A stretch of DNA of 64,000 nt, from assembly GCA_039714495.1 (NCBI GenBank), contig JBDLJD010000001.1, positions 23,141 to 87,140 on the forward strand, read 5' to 3'. Each line of letters opens with the position of its first letter. Position 1 is the first letter of the stretch. Origin of the DNA: JAJDNW01 sp039714495 (GTDB taxonomy: Bacteria; Desulfobacterota; Desulfobacteria; Desulfobacterales; B30-G6). Under the pieces are notes generated by a model that was not told where the DNA came from, did not search any database, and saw only the letters and a list, made by a program, of their open reading frames with translations. The position numbers and the translations under genes are program-made. Positions 16,873 to 25,671 of the stretch are shown here, one piece after another.

Positions 16873-18174
16873 TTATGGGGAGACCAGCAGAGCGCGTGCC
16901 TTTGACGCGGCCAACCTTGCCGCTGCGTACTTGCCCTGGTATTCAAATAGTTCCCGGGCTTCTTTTATTTTAGCCTCGGCCTTGGCCACACTCATGTTCT
17001 CAGCTTTGGCCACAGCTATTTCACCTTCCACTTCTTCAATCAGGAACAGACTGCTTTTCAGTTTGCCCCATTTGCGGTAGATTTCATATTCATATTTTTT
17101 ATTGACCTCGTCCCATCTCGAAGCAGCCAAATCCAGGTCGTATTCGATGAACCCGACTTTCAGATCCCAGAAAGAATCAACGCCTAAGGCTTTCTTGGCG
17201 TGTTTGGCCATTTCGACGCCTTCCTTTTCCCACACGGAGAATTTGATGTCTTTTCTGGCAGCAAAGTAGCGACCCTCCAGAACAGATTTTTGCCCGTCCA
17301 TACTGAAAAGCCAGTCCAGAAAAATCTTGCCTACCTTTTCATTGGGCGCGCCCTTCAATAGCGCCACCGCTTCCGGTACCAGGATGGTTTTTTCAGGTAA
17401 CAGATCGCGTACGGGATAGCCGTCCTTACGCGCGGCCATGGCGTTCATTTGCGGCTGAGCGATGCCGATAGGGGCCTCACCGCGGGCCGTTAGCTGGGTC
17501 GTATCGGTACTACCGGTGGAAAAACGGGCCAATTGTGCCGCCAAAAGCCGCAGGTATCTCCAGGCCTCCTTTTCTCCGAAGCCCTGAATTAAGATTTCAA
17601 TGGTTTCATGCATGGTTCCGGATGCATAAGGTAATGTATGTACGATGTTTCCACGGTATATGGGATTTAACAGATCATGCCAGGTTTTTGGGGGGGGCAG
17701 TCTCAATTTTTTCAAAACCTTTTGGTTGTACAGATTGGTGACAATCCAGGGTGCAAAACAGGTCCAGTAATCATCCTGATCCTTTACCTTCATGCCGCCC
17801 CATTTGGCTGGCACCATATCCCAATCTTTTGGTCTGTAGGGAACGATCAAGCCCTCTTTCTTGGCAATTTCATGGGCCGGAGCACCGGCACCCAAAAAAA
17901 TATCGGCATCCGGTTTTCCACCCCACAGCCTTACCTTATCAAGACACACCGGCCAACCGCCCGGTTTTACGAATGTGATATCCACATCCTTGCCATAGGT
18001 CTTTTTATAATAGGCCTTAAATCCCCTTGTCAGGCTCTCGGCCAACTCCGTGTAAACCGGTCCGACCCAGCCGAGTTTGTCCGCGGCCTGCGCATCCGGC
18101 CCGGGTACCGCCAAAAACATGAGCGCCATACACAGAAAAATAAAACCAATTTTTACTGAGCTCGTCATCCTCAT
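16873..18174 (-). CDS. Periplasmic ABC substrate-binding protein (family 1) with helical C-terminal extension
   Basis: About 433 residues from the ATG at 18174, selected because AGGAGG lies 6 nt before it. A Sec signal peptide is clear (positively charged start, FIFLCMALMFLAV core, AQA cleavage region). The mature part has features of Fe3+/spermidine-type binding proteins (DADIFLGAGAPAHEIAKKEG, APWIVTNLYN, LPYASGTMHE). After about residue 345 an extra 85-90-residue, Glu/Lys/Ala-rich helical segment follows (ending KIKEARELFEYQGKYAAARLAASKA). This is not part of the normal fold and may be a coiled-coil hairpin. First gene of the importer operon. Confidence 0.85.
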   Translation of the reverse strand: MRMTSSVKIGFIFLCMALMFLAVPGPDAQAADKLGWVGPVYTELAESLTRGFKAYYKKTYGKDVDITFVKPGGWPVCLDKVRLWGGKPDADIFLGAGAPAHEIAKKEGLIVPYRPKDWDMVPAKWGGMKVKDQDDYWTCFAPWIVTNLYNQKVLKKLRLPPPKTWHDLLNPIYRGNIVHTLPYASGTMHETIEILIQGFGEKEAWRYLRLLAAQLARFSTGSTDTTQLTARGEAPIGIAQPQMNAMAARKDGYPVRDLLPEKTILVPEAVALLKGAPNEKVGKIFLDWLFSMDGQKSVLEGRYFAARKDIKFSVWEKEGVEMAKHAKKALGVDSFWDLKVGFIEYDLDLAASRWDEVNKKYEYEIYRKWGKLKSSLFLIEEVEGEIAVAKAENMSVAKAEAKIKEARELFEYQGKYAAARLAASKARALLVSP

Positions 18175-18638
18175 GGTAACCTCCTTTTTTGTTATGGGTC
18201 GCAATTCTGGAACAAAGAATGGGTCACGTTCTTCAGAGGTAAAAATGTTTTAAGCCTTTAGGGAACTATCCGTTCACCATAAAGCTTCTAACACTACAGC
18301 ACTTTTAACAAGGATAGAAAGTTAACGCTCGCTAGTTATGGCAGTACGTGCCAAAAATATGGGCCGACGTTTGAAGAGATTACGATAATTGCTGGTAAAA
18401 AAATACTATATCGTGAGACCATTTCTTGTCAAATACTAAACAGTACGTTGCCTAATTTTCTTGATGCCGTACATAGCGGCATCACGATCTCTTGGGTGTG
18501 CGTTTTTTTCGAGGGCTCGAAAATAGACAATCTACTTGATTTATAGTAAATATGTGCTATGTGAATAATCCTGCAAAGAGGTCATTAATCATAGTGCCAT
18601 GCTTTACTCTGGCATCTTTTTCAAAGAAGGAGGATATG
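18175..18638. other. Divergent intergenic region upstream of the ABC importer and ilvE
   Basis: A 464-bp region between two outward-facing genes. It must contain promoters for both, but I see no convincing -35/-10 pair, riboswitch or leader peptide. The ilvE frame is open upstream to 18552, yet the sequence there is unlike BCAT proteins and is not counted as coding. Confidence 0.4.
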
Positions 18639-19703
18639 ATGCAAACAACCGTTACAAAATCCCAGACATTGAAACCTAAACCGGATGAGACCAACCTCGG
18701 TTTCGGCACCATATTCACCGATCACATGTTCAACATGGATTACGGCGTTGAAAAGGGGTGGCACAATCCCAGAATCGAGCCTTATGCCTCCATCCCTATG
18801 GACCCCTCCACGATGGTGCTGCACTATGGCCAGGGGGTGTTCGAAGGGTTGAAAGCCTACCGTACCGACGCGGGCGGCGTACAGCTTTTCCGGCCCCTGG
18901 ACAATTTCAAGCGTATGAACCGCTCTTCCAAACTGCTCTGCATTCCCGAGCACGACGAGGCCGTTGCCCTGGATGCGCTCAAACAGCTTTTGACCATCGA
19001 AAAGAACTGGGTTCCCAGTCAGCCGGGAACCAGCCTCTACATCCGGCCCACCATTGTAGCCACCGATCCCTTTCTGGGGGTGCGTGCATCCTTTACCTAC
19101 CGGTTTTTCATCATTTTATCCCCCGTGGGCGCCTATTATCCCGAAGGGTTCAACCCGGTTAAGATCCTGGTTTCAAAAGACCATGTAAGGGCTGTCAGGG
19201 GGGGGGTCGGCGAGGCCAAAACCATGGGCAATTATGCCGCCAGCCTGCTGGCCGGCGACAAGGCCCATGATGAAGGCTACACACAGGTCCTCTGGCTGGA
19301 CGGGGTGGAGCAGAAATATATCGAGGAAGTCGGTTCCATGAACATCTTTTTCGTTATTGACGACGAAATCGTCACCCCCGAGCTTAGCGGCAGCATCCTG
19401 CCCGGCATCACCCGCAACTCGGTCATCCGGCTGGCCCAGCACTGGGGCATAAAGGTCACCGAAAGAAAAATCAGCATCGATGAAGTCATGCAGGCCCAGG
19501 CTTCGGGCAAGCTGTCGGAAATATTCGGATCCGGAACGGCGGCCGTGGTCTCACCCGTGGGTGAACTCAAATACGGAGACAAGGTTATCCCCATCGGCGA
19601 CGGTAATGTCGGACCGGTTGCCCAGCGCCTTTTCGATGCCATTCAGGATATTCAGTACGGCAAAATCGAAGACCCCATGGGATGGATCGAGCCGGTCGTA
19701 TAA
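18639..19703 (+). CDS. ilvE: Branched-chain amino acid aminotransferase
   Basis: About 355 residues, standard for class II BCATs (fold-type IV PLP enzymes). It interconverts leucine, isoleucine and valine with their 2-oxo acids. Visible landmarks are HYGQGVFEGLKAYR, RPTIVATDPFLGV, AKTMGNYAASLLA, QVLWLDGVEQKYIEEVGSMNIFFV and the GSGTAAVVSPV phosphate loop; the PLP lysine should be the one in the GEAKTMGNY region. Of the tandem ATGs at 18636 and 18639 the second is preferred, 5 nt after AAGGAGG. The gene stands alone; a repeat-filled spacer separates it from the UGPase gene. Confidence 0.95.
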   Translation: MQTTVTKSQTLKPKPDETNLGFGTIFTDHMFNMDYGVEKGWHNPRIEPYASIPMDPSTMVLHYGQGVFEGLKAYRTDAGGVQLFRPLDNFKRMNRSSKLLCIPEHDEAVALDALKQLLTIEKNWVPSQPGTSLYIRPTIVATDPFLGVRASFTYRFFIILSPVGAYYPEGFNPVKILVSKDHVRAVRGGVGEAKTMGNYAASLLAGDKAHDEGYTQVLWLDGVEQKYIEEVGSMNIFFVIDDEIVTPELSGSILPGITRNSVIRLAQHWGIKVTERKISIDEVMQAQASGKLSEIFGSGTAAVVSPVGELKYGDKVIPIGDGNVGPVAQRLFDAIQDIQYGKIEDPMGWIEPVV

Positions 19704-19716
19704 GCCCCATAAAAAC

Positions 19717-19837
19717 CACAAAGGCACAAAGGATACAAAGAAGAATTTTCATCACGAAATCACGAAAAGATGAAAACACGAAAGAACGTATTATTTCGTG
19801 CATTTTGAATTTCGTGTTTTCGTGATTCTTTTTTCAT
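19717..19837. repeat. CACAAAG tandem repeat and TTTCGTG palindrome
   Basis: Two dispersed repeat families sit side by side. The first, at 19717-19743, is ACCACAAAGGCACAAAGGA and its tail; an inverted relative is at 56942-56970. The second, about 19750-19837, starts ATCACGAAATCACGAAAAG and ends TTTCGTGTTTTCGTGATTC, a relative of the palindrome at 1600-1671. They fill most of the ilvE-UGPase gap. Confidence 0.7.
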
Positions 19838-19854
19838 CCAAACGGAGAAATGCC

Positions 19855-21240
19855 ATGCCCACTCTGAATAACAATCTGTCCGCTTTTGTCGAAAAGATGG
19901 AAAAGGCCGGATTGGCGCCTCCGGTCATCGAAACCTTTTGCCATTATTATCGCCAGGTCATCGCCGGTGAGACCGGGCTTATGCCGGAAAGCGATATCGC
20001 ACCCATACCGCCAGAAGAGGTTCAGGCGGCTGACACACTTTCAAAGTACAGGAGCGCGGGCCAAAAAGCCCTCAAGAAATCAGCTATCGTCGTTCTCAAC
20101 GGCGGATTGGGAACCAGCATGGGCCTGACCCGGGCCAAATCGCTCATCAAGGTGAAAGACGGGCTGTCGTTTCTGGAAATAAAGTTGAGGCAATCCGAAA
20201 AAACAGGGGCCCGTCTGGTTCTCATGAACTCCTTCAACACCCATGCGGACACCCTTAAGGTCCTGGCTGATATCCCCAAAACGACGGATCCGCTCTGTTT
20301 CGTACAAAATAAATTCCCTAAAATATCCCGAGCCGATTTCAGCCCGGCATCCTGGCCCAACAATCCGGAATTGGAGTGGAACCCGCCCGGACATGGCGAC
20401 ATTTACATTGCCCTGTACGCTTCGGGCCTGCTTGAAAAGCTGCTGGAACAAGGCATTGCCTACGCCTTTATCTCCAATTCAGACAACCTTGGTGCAACCC
20501 TGGATCCATCCCTTTTGGGGTACGTTTCCTCCCTTAAGCTGCCCTTCATGATGGAGGTTGCCCGGCGCACACCTGCCGACCGCAAAGGGGGCCACATCGC
20601 CCGTCACAAAGACGGCCGTATTATCTTAAGGGAAATCGCCCAGTGCCCGGAAGATGAGATCAAAGCCTTTCAGGACATCCGGCGCTACGCACACTTCAAC
20701 ACCAACAATATCTGGGTAAACCTGTCTCAATTGTATGCGCTCATCCAAAAAAAGGGCGCCCTCAAGCTGCCCATCATTATGAACCCCAAGCCCCTCGATC
20801 CCCGCAACGAAAGCAGTCCCAAGGTGTATCAGGTCGAAACGGCCATGGGGTCGGCCATATCTCTTTTCAAGCAGGCTGCCGTGACCCAAATATCTGATGA
20901 TCGCTTCTATCCGGTAAAAAATTGCACCGACCTTTTGGCCATACAGTCCGATTGCTATCATATGACCCCGGACTTCAACGTCGTGAAAAACCCCGCCAGA
21001 CAATTAAACCGCATTCAGATCAGCCTCGATCCGGTGTTTTTCGGAAACATCGACATGTACAACGCGCGCTTCAGCCACGGGGTTCCCAGCCTGGTGGAAT
21101 GCGCATCCCTGGATATTTCCGGCGATATTTTTTTTGAAGGAAATGTAGTGATCAAGGGAAGGGTGGCCATAAAAAACCAGTCCAACACGCCAGTCGTCGT
21201 GAAACAGGGTACCGTCATCGAGAACGACCTCATGCTCTGA
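19855..21240 (+). CDS. UTP-glucose-1-phosphate uridylyltransferase, eukaryotic (UGP2) type
   Basis: About 461 residues. The nucleotide-binding motif is VVLNGGLGTSMGLTRAKSL, followed by KVKDGLSFLEI, SNSDNLGATLD (uridine/metal site) and a C-terminal left-handed beta-helix. It makes UDP-glucose from UTP and glucose-1-phosphate for surface polysaccharide or glycolipid synthesis. This is the eukaryotic UDPGP family, unrelated in close sequence to bacterial GalU. The ATG at 19855 has GGAG upstream; an earlier in-frame start at 19798 lies in repeat DNA and is rejected. UDP-N-acetylglucosamine pyrophosphorylase activity is an alternative within the wider family but less likely. Confidence 0.9.
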   Translation: MPTLNNNLSAFVEKMEKAGLAPPVIETFCHYYRQVIAGETGLMPESDIAPIPPEEVQAADTLSKYRSAGQKALKKSAIVVLNGGLGTSMGLTRAKSLIKVKDGLSFLEIKLRQSEKTGARLVLMNSFNTHADTLKVLADIPKTTDPLCFVQNKFPKISRADFSPASWPNNPELEWNPPGHGDIYIALYASGLLEKLLEQGIAYAFISNSDNLGATLDPSLLGYVSSLKLPFMMEVARRTPADRKGGHIARHKDGRIILREIAQCPEDEIKAFQDIRRYAHFNTNNIWVNLSQLYALIQKKGALKLPIIMNPKPLDPRNESSPKVYQVETAMGSAISLFKQAAVTQISDDRFYPVKNCTDLLAIQSDCYHMTPDFNVVKNPARQLNRIQISLDPVFFGNIDMYNARFSHGVPSLVECASLDISGDIFFEGNVVIKGRVAIKNQSNTPVVVKQGTVIENDLML

Positions 21241-21437
21241 TACTACAGAAACACCTATGTTCTGGACAATATCGACAAAATCGGTTATTATAGGGTACGT
21301 TTTAATACTGTTCTAGACTCTGAACGCTATTGATTGAACGTACCCTCTGCTCCAGCAGCTTCAATTCCTCTCTTTGGTAATTGGCACGTTTGTATCGGAA
21401 CAAAACAACAACAACAACCGGTATAGGAGGTGTCATT

Positions 21438-22322
21438 ATGAAAATCAGTTTTAAAAACATTCTGTGCACCACGGATCTGTCGGACCATTCCAACACCGCC
21501 ATGACATACGGTGCGGCGCTGGCCAAAGAATTCAACGCCAAGTTGTACGTCTGTCACGTTGTCGATCTGACAGCCACCGTGGCATACGGAGAGGTGCTTT
21601 TCGCACCCATCGAGATTCAAGATAAAACCGTTACCTTTGCCAGAGAACAGATCGAGGACAACATGCGTTTGGCATCTTTTGACTGGGAGGCACTGATCTC
21701 CATCGGTCACCCGGCCGATGAAATTACCGGTATGGTGGCCGAACACGCCATCGACCTGGTGATTTCAGCCACCCAGGGACGCACCGGCCTAAAACGGGTC
21801 ATCCTAGGGTCGGTTACCGGAAGGCTCATGCGTTCTCTGGAATGCCCCTTTTTAATTGTCCGCAGCCTGGAAAACGGTCGGGTTTCCATGTTCAAGCGCA
21901 TAGTGGTGGGTTGCGACTTTTCAGAGGATTCCAACCTGGCTTTTCAATACGGGCTCAGCCTGGCCCAGGAATTTGAATCGGAGCTCCACCTGGTGCATGT
22001 CATGGAAACCACTGATTATAAGGATTTGGTAAAAAGTGAAGTGGGGGCGGATGCTGAAAACCCCGAACACGAAGAAAAGAGGGAACAGTTGCGACGCATG
22101 CTGCCGGAAGAATCCTACAATTGGTGTCAGCCCAAACTGGTTATATTGGCCGGCAGGCCTTTTGAAGAAATTACCAAATACGCTCTGTTCAACCAGATGG
22201 ACCTGATCGTTTTGGGTATTAGGGGCCACAACCTCATCGAGACCCTGCTGGCCGGTTCCACCACAGACCGGGTATCCCGCCAATCTCCATGCCCGGTTCT
22301 TTCGGTCTGCCCTATGGCATAG
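21438..22322 (+). CDS. Tandem universal stress protein (two UspA domains)
   Basis: About 294 residues made of two UspA units (roughly 1-150 and 155-292). Each ends in an ATP-binding-type loop: GRTGLKRVILGSVTGRLMRS and GIRGHNLIETLLAGSTTDRVS. The start at 21438 is fixed by an AGGAGGTG element. Proteins of this class accumulate under starvation or oxidative stress and bind nucleotides; a specific partner is not evident. Stands alone between the UGPase gene and the convergent psp operon. Confidence 0.9.
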   Translation: MKISFKNILCTTDLSDHSNTAMTYGAALAKEFNAKLYVCHVVDLTATVAYGEVLFAPIEIQDKTVTFAREQIEDNMRLASFDWEALISIGHPADEITGMVAEHAIDLVISATQGRTGLKRVILGSVTGRLMRSLECPFLIVRSLENGRVSMFKRIVVGCDFSEDSNLAFQYGLSLAQEFESELHLVHVMETTDYKDLVKSEVGADAENPEHEEKREQLRRMLPEESYNWCQPKLVILAGRPFEEITKYALFNQMDLIVLGIRGHNLIETLLAGSTTDRVSRQSPCPVLSVCPMA

Positions 22323-22391
22323 CAATGTGGCCGGCCTTGCTGCGACGGGTATTCAGGATTATGTTGCCTTCGAATCTTCTATAGATATTGA

Positions 22392-22417
22392 ATAACATCG
22401 CCGCGAGGCGATGTTAT
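22392..22417. terminator. Perfect palindrome holding the pspC stop codon
   Basis: ATAACATCGCC-GCGA-GGCGATGTTAT: 11-bp perfect arms with a GCGA loop, between the converging usp and psp genes. The TAA stop of pspC (22414-22416) lies inside the right arm. No T tract on either side, so it may act as a bidirectional block or 3'-end protector rather than a classical intrinsic terminator. Confidence 0.7.
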
Positions 22418-22797
22418 GTGTGGAACTTCCGCTCCCAGTCGAATTCCCTGGCCGTGACCGTGTCCTCCATACGGCGAATACGCCGCTCGAGATTCTGAAA
22501 CCGCCGTTTCAGGCGCCCCACGGCCCTGGCCCGCGAATAGGTATAGCTGTCGTAAAACTCTCTTTCATCTTCGGTTTCAAGGGGCCGTATGGGTTCCGGC
22601 TTCATCAGCAGAGAGGCCACGAGGTAGATAAAAACCATGGGCCAGATGCCGCTGACCAGGAACAGGGCAAGCATTATGACGCGCACCCAGAACACCTTGA
22701 GGTTGAAGTAGTCTGCCACCCCCCGGCACACGCCGAGGATAACGCCGTCCCTTGAGCGGTACAGCGGTCCCTGATATCTATGTCTCCATCTTCTCAT
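22414..22797 (-). CDS. pspC: PspC-domain membrane protein
   Basis: 127 residues. The PspC domain (YRSRDGVILGVCRGVADYFNLKVFWVRV) is followed by a membrane helix (IMLALFLVSGIWPMVFIYLVASLLM) and a charged, Arg-rich cytosolic tail with coiled-coil potential (residues 85-120). In enterobacteria PspB and PspC sense envelope stress and release PspF by binding PspA. Its ATG overlaps the pspB stop (ATGA), showing coupled translation. Third gene of pspABC. Confidence 0.9.
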   Translation of the reverse strand: MRRWRHRYQGPLYRSRDGVILGVCRGVADYFNLKVFWVRVIMLALFLVSGIWPMVFIYLVASLLMKPEPIRPLETEDEREFYDSYTYSRARAVGRLKRRFQNLERRIRRMEDTVTAREFDWERKFHT

Positions 22798-23042
22798 GAC
22801 GGTCGATCCTTTCTATGGTAGTCCATCAAAATGGTTTCAAGGCTCTCCACCCGCTTTTCCATTTCCTGAAACCCCTGGTACAGTTCCTGGATCAGACGGG
22901 CCTCTTCGGCCTGATCTTTTCGACTTTTGGCCGACAGGCCGCCCTGCCGCATGCGCATTCCCATGAGAATTGTCCCGGCAATGATGGCAATACACATGAC
23001 GAATCCGCCGAAAACAATGGCAACAATGAGCACTGGGGTCAT
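22794..23042 (-). CDS. pspB: PspB-like phage shock protein
   Basis: 82 residues. One N-terminal membrane helix (VLIVAIVFGGFVMCIAIIAGTIL) is followed by a Lys/Arg-rich linker and a helix ending in QEMEKRVESLETILMDY, matching the PspB leucine-zipper-like region. Part of the inner-membrane stress-sensing pair with PspC. AGGAGAG precedes the start. It follows pspA by 100 bp and overlaps pspC by 4 nt. Confidence 0.85.
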   Translation of the reverse strand: MTPVLIVAIVFGGFVMCIAIIAGTILMGMRMRQGGLSAKSRKDQAEEARLIQELYQGFQEMEKRVESLETILMDYHRKDRPS

Positions 23043-23142
23043 ACTCTCTCCTAGCTGGGCTTTTCAATGATACTTAATAAAAACCGTATCACATTTCATA
23101 GAAAATTCAGGTGAAGGGGTTTTAGCGGCTTATGAATTATTC

Positions 23143-23814
23143 CTAAACGGATTCCTTTTCCTTGCGGGAAGACTTCAGGGCCGCCAGCTCTGATTCAATA
23201 TCATTATCCACATATAGATTGTCAAATGCTTCCTCGAGGGTCGGTTTCCGGCCGAAATTAACCAGGTCGGCCTCGGCCTCCATGCGTTCGATCCGGTTTT
23301 CAAGGTTGTCAAAGCGATTCATGGTTTCAAAATTGTCCATACGGCGGATTTCTTCCTGGGCCCTTCTTTTCCTGCGCGCCCGAATATGCCGCTGGATGAG
23401 CATACGCTGTTTTTCCCTGGCATTGTGAAGTTTGTCCTCGAGTTGGCGGATGTCATTTTGGTACTGCTCCACCATGTCATCGTGCTCTTCCAGTTCCCGT
23501 TTGATCGCTTCCGTCATCTCGGCAAAACGCCGCTTTTCAGCCAGGGCCTCCCTGGCCAGGTCATCCCTGCCTTTATCAACCGCCAGGCTGGCCATCTCCT
23601 GCCAGTAGGCCCTACGGTTTTCCACATCGCTCAACCGGCGGTTTAGCTTTTTACGGCCGGCAAGTACCCCCGCACAGGCGGCCTTTATTTCCACCAGGGT
23701 GTCTTCCATTTCTCGAATCATCATCTTGATCAGTTTTTCCGGATCTTCCGCCCTGTCCAGCATGGTGTTGATGTTCGAACTTATGATATCCCTGAAACGT
23801 GTAAAAATACCCAT
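23143..23814 (-). CDS. pspA: Phage shock protein A (PspA/IM30)
   Basis: 223 residues, typical length. The amphipathic N-terminus (MGIFTRFRDIISSNINTMLD) is followed by AEDPEKLIKMMIREMEDTLVE, the PspA signature, and then long coiled-coil helices. It forms membrane-protecting assemblies and, in known systems, inhibits the activator PspF. First gene of the operon, transcribed from the sigma-54 promoter at 23886-23902. The activator gene is divergent, 222 bp away. Confidence 0.95.
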   Translation of the reverse strand: MGIFTRFRDIISSNINTMLDRAEDPEKLIKMMIREMEDTLVEIKAACAGVLAGRKKLNRRLSDVENRRAYWQEMASLAVDKGRDDLAREALAEKRRFAEMTEAIKRELEEHDDMVEQYQNDIRQLEDKLHNAREKQRMLIQRHIRARRKRRAQEEIRRMDNFETMNRFDNLENRIERMEAEADLVNFGRKPTLEEAFDNLYVDNDIESELAALKSSRKEKESV

Positions 23815-23885
23815 TGTTTTTCTCCTGTCATTGCATTGGCTTGCTTCTCTTGTGGTCTGTAAGCGCTCGCTTTAGATTTCACAAT

Positions 23886-23902
23886 GAGCAGAAACTGTGC
23901 CA
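23886..23902 (-). promoter_or_regulatory. Sigma-54 (-24/-12) promoter of pspABC
   Basis: Read on the minus strand: TGGCACAGTTTCTGCT, with GG at 23901-23900 and GC at 23889-23888, exactly 10 nt apart, which is the invariant spacing for RpoN promoters. It lies about 70 nt upstream of the pspA ATG. With a PspF-type activator encoded next door this is the expected arrangement. Confidence 0.9.
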
Positions 23903-23970
23903 TCCTGGAGAAAAACACAATATCCCCTTGTTATTTCAGATAAAATTTTACATTGTGTTGGTTTACCCAA

Positions 23971-23989
23971 TATGGTATATTTTACCATG
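23971..23989. promoter_or_regulatory. Candidate PspF upstream activating site
   Basis: A perfect inverted repeat ATGGTA-N5-TACCAT lies about 70-80 bp upstream of the -24 element, between the divergent pspA and pspF genes. This is the position expected for an enhancer site. Assignment to PspF is an inference from location. Confidence 0.45.
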
Positions 23990-24036
23990 TTTTGGCAAAT
24001 ACAACCACTTAATGGTAATTATTAATAAATCAGACA

Positions 24037-25059
24037 ATGCCTTCGCCGTCCAAGACCATAGACATGGATGCCATCGGGCAGTCCGAAGCCTTTCTCGACT
24101 TCCAGGAAAAACTCTCCCGGGTGGCGCCGATCAATCGCCCCTTGCTTTTGATGGGAGAGCGCGGCACCGGAAAAGAACTGGCAGCCTCGCGCCTGCATTA
24201 CCTCTCTTTGCGCTGGCAGGAACCTTTTGTGGCCTTGAATTGTGCAGCGCTTTCACCCACGCTCATCGAGTCAGAGCTTTTCGGGCATGAAAAAGGCGCT
24301 TATACCGGTGCTACCGGCCTGCGCCAGGGACGGTTCGAAGCCGCGGACGGCGGCACTCTTTTTCTGGATGAAATCGGCATGATTCCTCTGGAAACCCAGG
24401 AAAAGATTTTGCGCGTCGTGGAATACGGCACCTTTGAAAGGGTGGGCGGCTCCACACCTGTAGATGTGGACGTGCGTATTGTCGGTGCAACCAATGCAGA
24501 CCTTCTGCGCCTCACCCGTGAGGGCACTTTTAAAAGGGACCTTCTGGATCGGTTATCTTTCGAGGTGCTTTTCCTGCCCCCCTTAAGGGCGCGCCAAGGG
24601 GATATCCCTTTGATGGCCGACTATTTTGCCCGCCGCATGGCCTATGAGTTGAATTGGGAAGAGATGCCCATCTTCAGTGAAGCGGTGCTTTCGCAAATGG
24701 AAAAACATCCCTGGAAGGGGAATGTGCGTGAACTAAAAAATGTTGTCGAGCGGGGTGTTTACCGGTCGGCCGGCCCCCGGATCACCCACGTGGATTTTGA
24801 GCCGTTTCAATCGCCTTATTTGCTGCCCGATGAACCGTCAGAACCGGTCTCATCGGAATTATCAGAACGCCTGGAAAACAGGGGAAACATCACCCACACA
24901 AACCTGCCTCTCAAAGAGGCGGTCCATAACCTGGAGATATCCATGCTGAAACAAGCCCTTGTGGCAGCTCGGCACAACCAGAAAAAGGCCGCAAAATTAC
25001 TGGGGCTTACCTATGACCAAATCAGGGGGTTGATGCGGAAATATAAAAATGAAATTTGA
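24037..25059 (+). CDS. pspF: Sigma-54 activator PspF
   Basis: 340 residues. There is no receiver or sensor domain before the AAA+ domain, as in PspF. Walker A is GERGTGKE, the sigma-54 contact loop reads GAYTGA (usual GAFTGA), and Walker B is GGTLFLDEIG. NPWKGNVREL-like HPWKGNVRELKNVVERGVYRS closes the ATPase. A Fis-type helix-turn-helix ends the protein (AAKLLGLTYDQIRGLMRKYK). It activates pspABC; PspA is the expected inhibitor. The TGA stop opens a long palindrome. Confidence 0.95.
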   Translation: MPSPSKTIDMDAIGQSEAFLDFQEKLSRVAPINRPLLLMGERGTGKELAASRLHYLSLRWQEPFVALNCAALSPTLIESELFGHEKGAYTGATGLRQGRFEAADGGTLFLDEIGMIPLETQEKILRVVEYGTFERVGGSTPVDVDVRIVGATNADLLRLTREGTFKRDLLDRLSFEVLFLPPLRARQGDIPLMADYFARRMAYELNWEEMPIFSEAVLSQMEKHPWKGNVRELKNVVERGVYRSAGPRITHVDFEPFQSPYLLPDEPSEPVSSELSERLENRGNITHTNLPLKEAVHNLEISMLKQALVAARHNQKKAAKLLGLTYDQIRGLMRKYKNEI

Positions 25060-25094
25060 CGGTTATGCATGCGCCAATGCATGCATAACCGTCA
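25057..25094. terminator. Bidirectional terminator with 16-bp perfect arms, starting at the pspF stop
   Basis: TGACGGTTATGCATGC and its exact complement flank GCCAAT. The first three bases are the pspF TGA. Beyond a 2-nt mismatch the pairing resumes (AAAATGAAA / TTTCATTTT), and TTTCATTTTTC gives a T-rich end on the plus strand. It lies between converging pspF and the transglycosylase gene, so it can serve both. Confidence 0.85.
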
Positions 25095-25098
25095 CGTT

Positions 25099-25671
25099 TC
25101 ATTTTTCTTGGAACACGTGGTAATAATTGATCACCTTTTTAACATAGTCCTCTGTCTCCCTGATGGGCGGAATGCCGCGATAACGGTCAACGGCGGTTGG
25201 TCCGGCGTTGTAGGCTGCCAGCGCCAGGGGGAGCTTGCCATTGTAGCGATCCATCATCATTTGAAAGTATTTTGACCCGCCTAAAATATTTTCCCGGGGG
25301 TCAAACGGGTCGTCGATATCAAGGGAGTCATAGTTTTTAGGCATGATCTGCATCAGGCCCTTGGCGCCTTTTTTTGATACGGCTTTGGTATCGAAGTTTG
25401 ACTCCACACGAATCATGGCCTTTATCAAAGCAAAAGAAATACCTGAAATATGCGAGGCCTCGCTGATCAGATGATCATATTGATTCACAGGCTCTTCTGA
25501 CGGCAATTTTTTCTGCTTTTCCTTGATGTATAATTTATAGTTCGATGATGTGGGGGTGTTGGTGAAATGAAGGATCCCATCACTGTCCAGATACATGTAA
25601 ATGTCGGCAAAAACGGGAGCCGTTTTCAATAACAAGATCATGCACAGGGCGAGACAACCTAACTTATTCAT
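25099..25671 (-). CDS. Lytic transglycosylase (SLT) with N-terminal DUF4124-like segment
   Basis: 190 residues. A Sec signal peptide (LGCLALCMILLLKTAPVFA) leads into a short beta-hairpin domain (IYMYLDSDGILHFTNTP). Then comes the Slt catalytic domain with the glutamate in VESNFDTKAVSKKGAKGLMQIMP and the NILGGSKYF, LALAAYNAGP motifs. It cleaves peptidoglycan in the periplasm. Its ATG overlaps the stop of the helicase gene by 4 nt (ATGA), an unexpected but tight coupling to a DNA-repair-type protein. Confidence 0.9.
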   Translation of the reverse strand: MNKLGCLALCMILLLKTAPVFADIYMYLDSDGILHFTNTPTSSNYKLYIKEKQKKLPSEEPVNQYDHLISEASHISGISFALIKAMIRVESNFDTKAVSKKGAKGLMQIMPKNYDSLDIDDPFDPRENILGGSKYFQMMMDRYNGKLPLALAAYNAGPTAVDRYRGIPPIRETEDYVKKVINYYHVFQEK

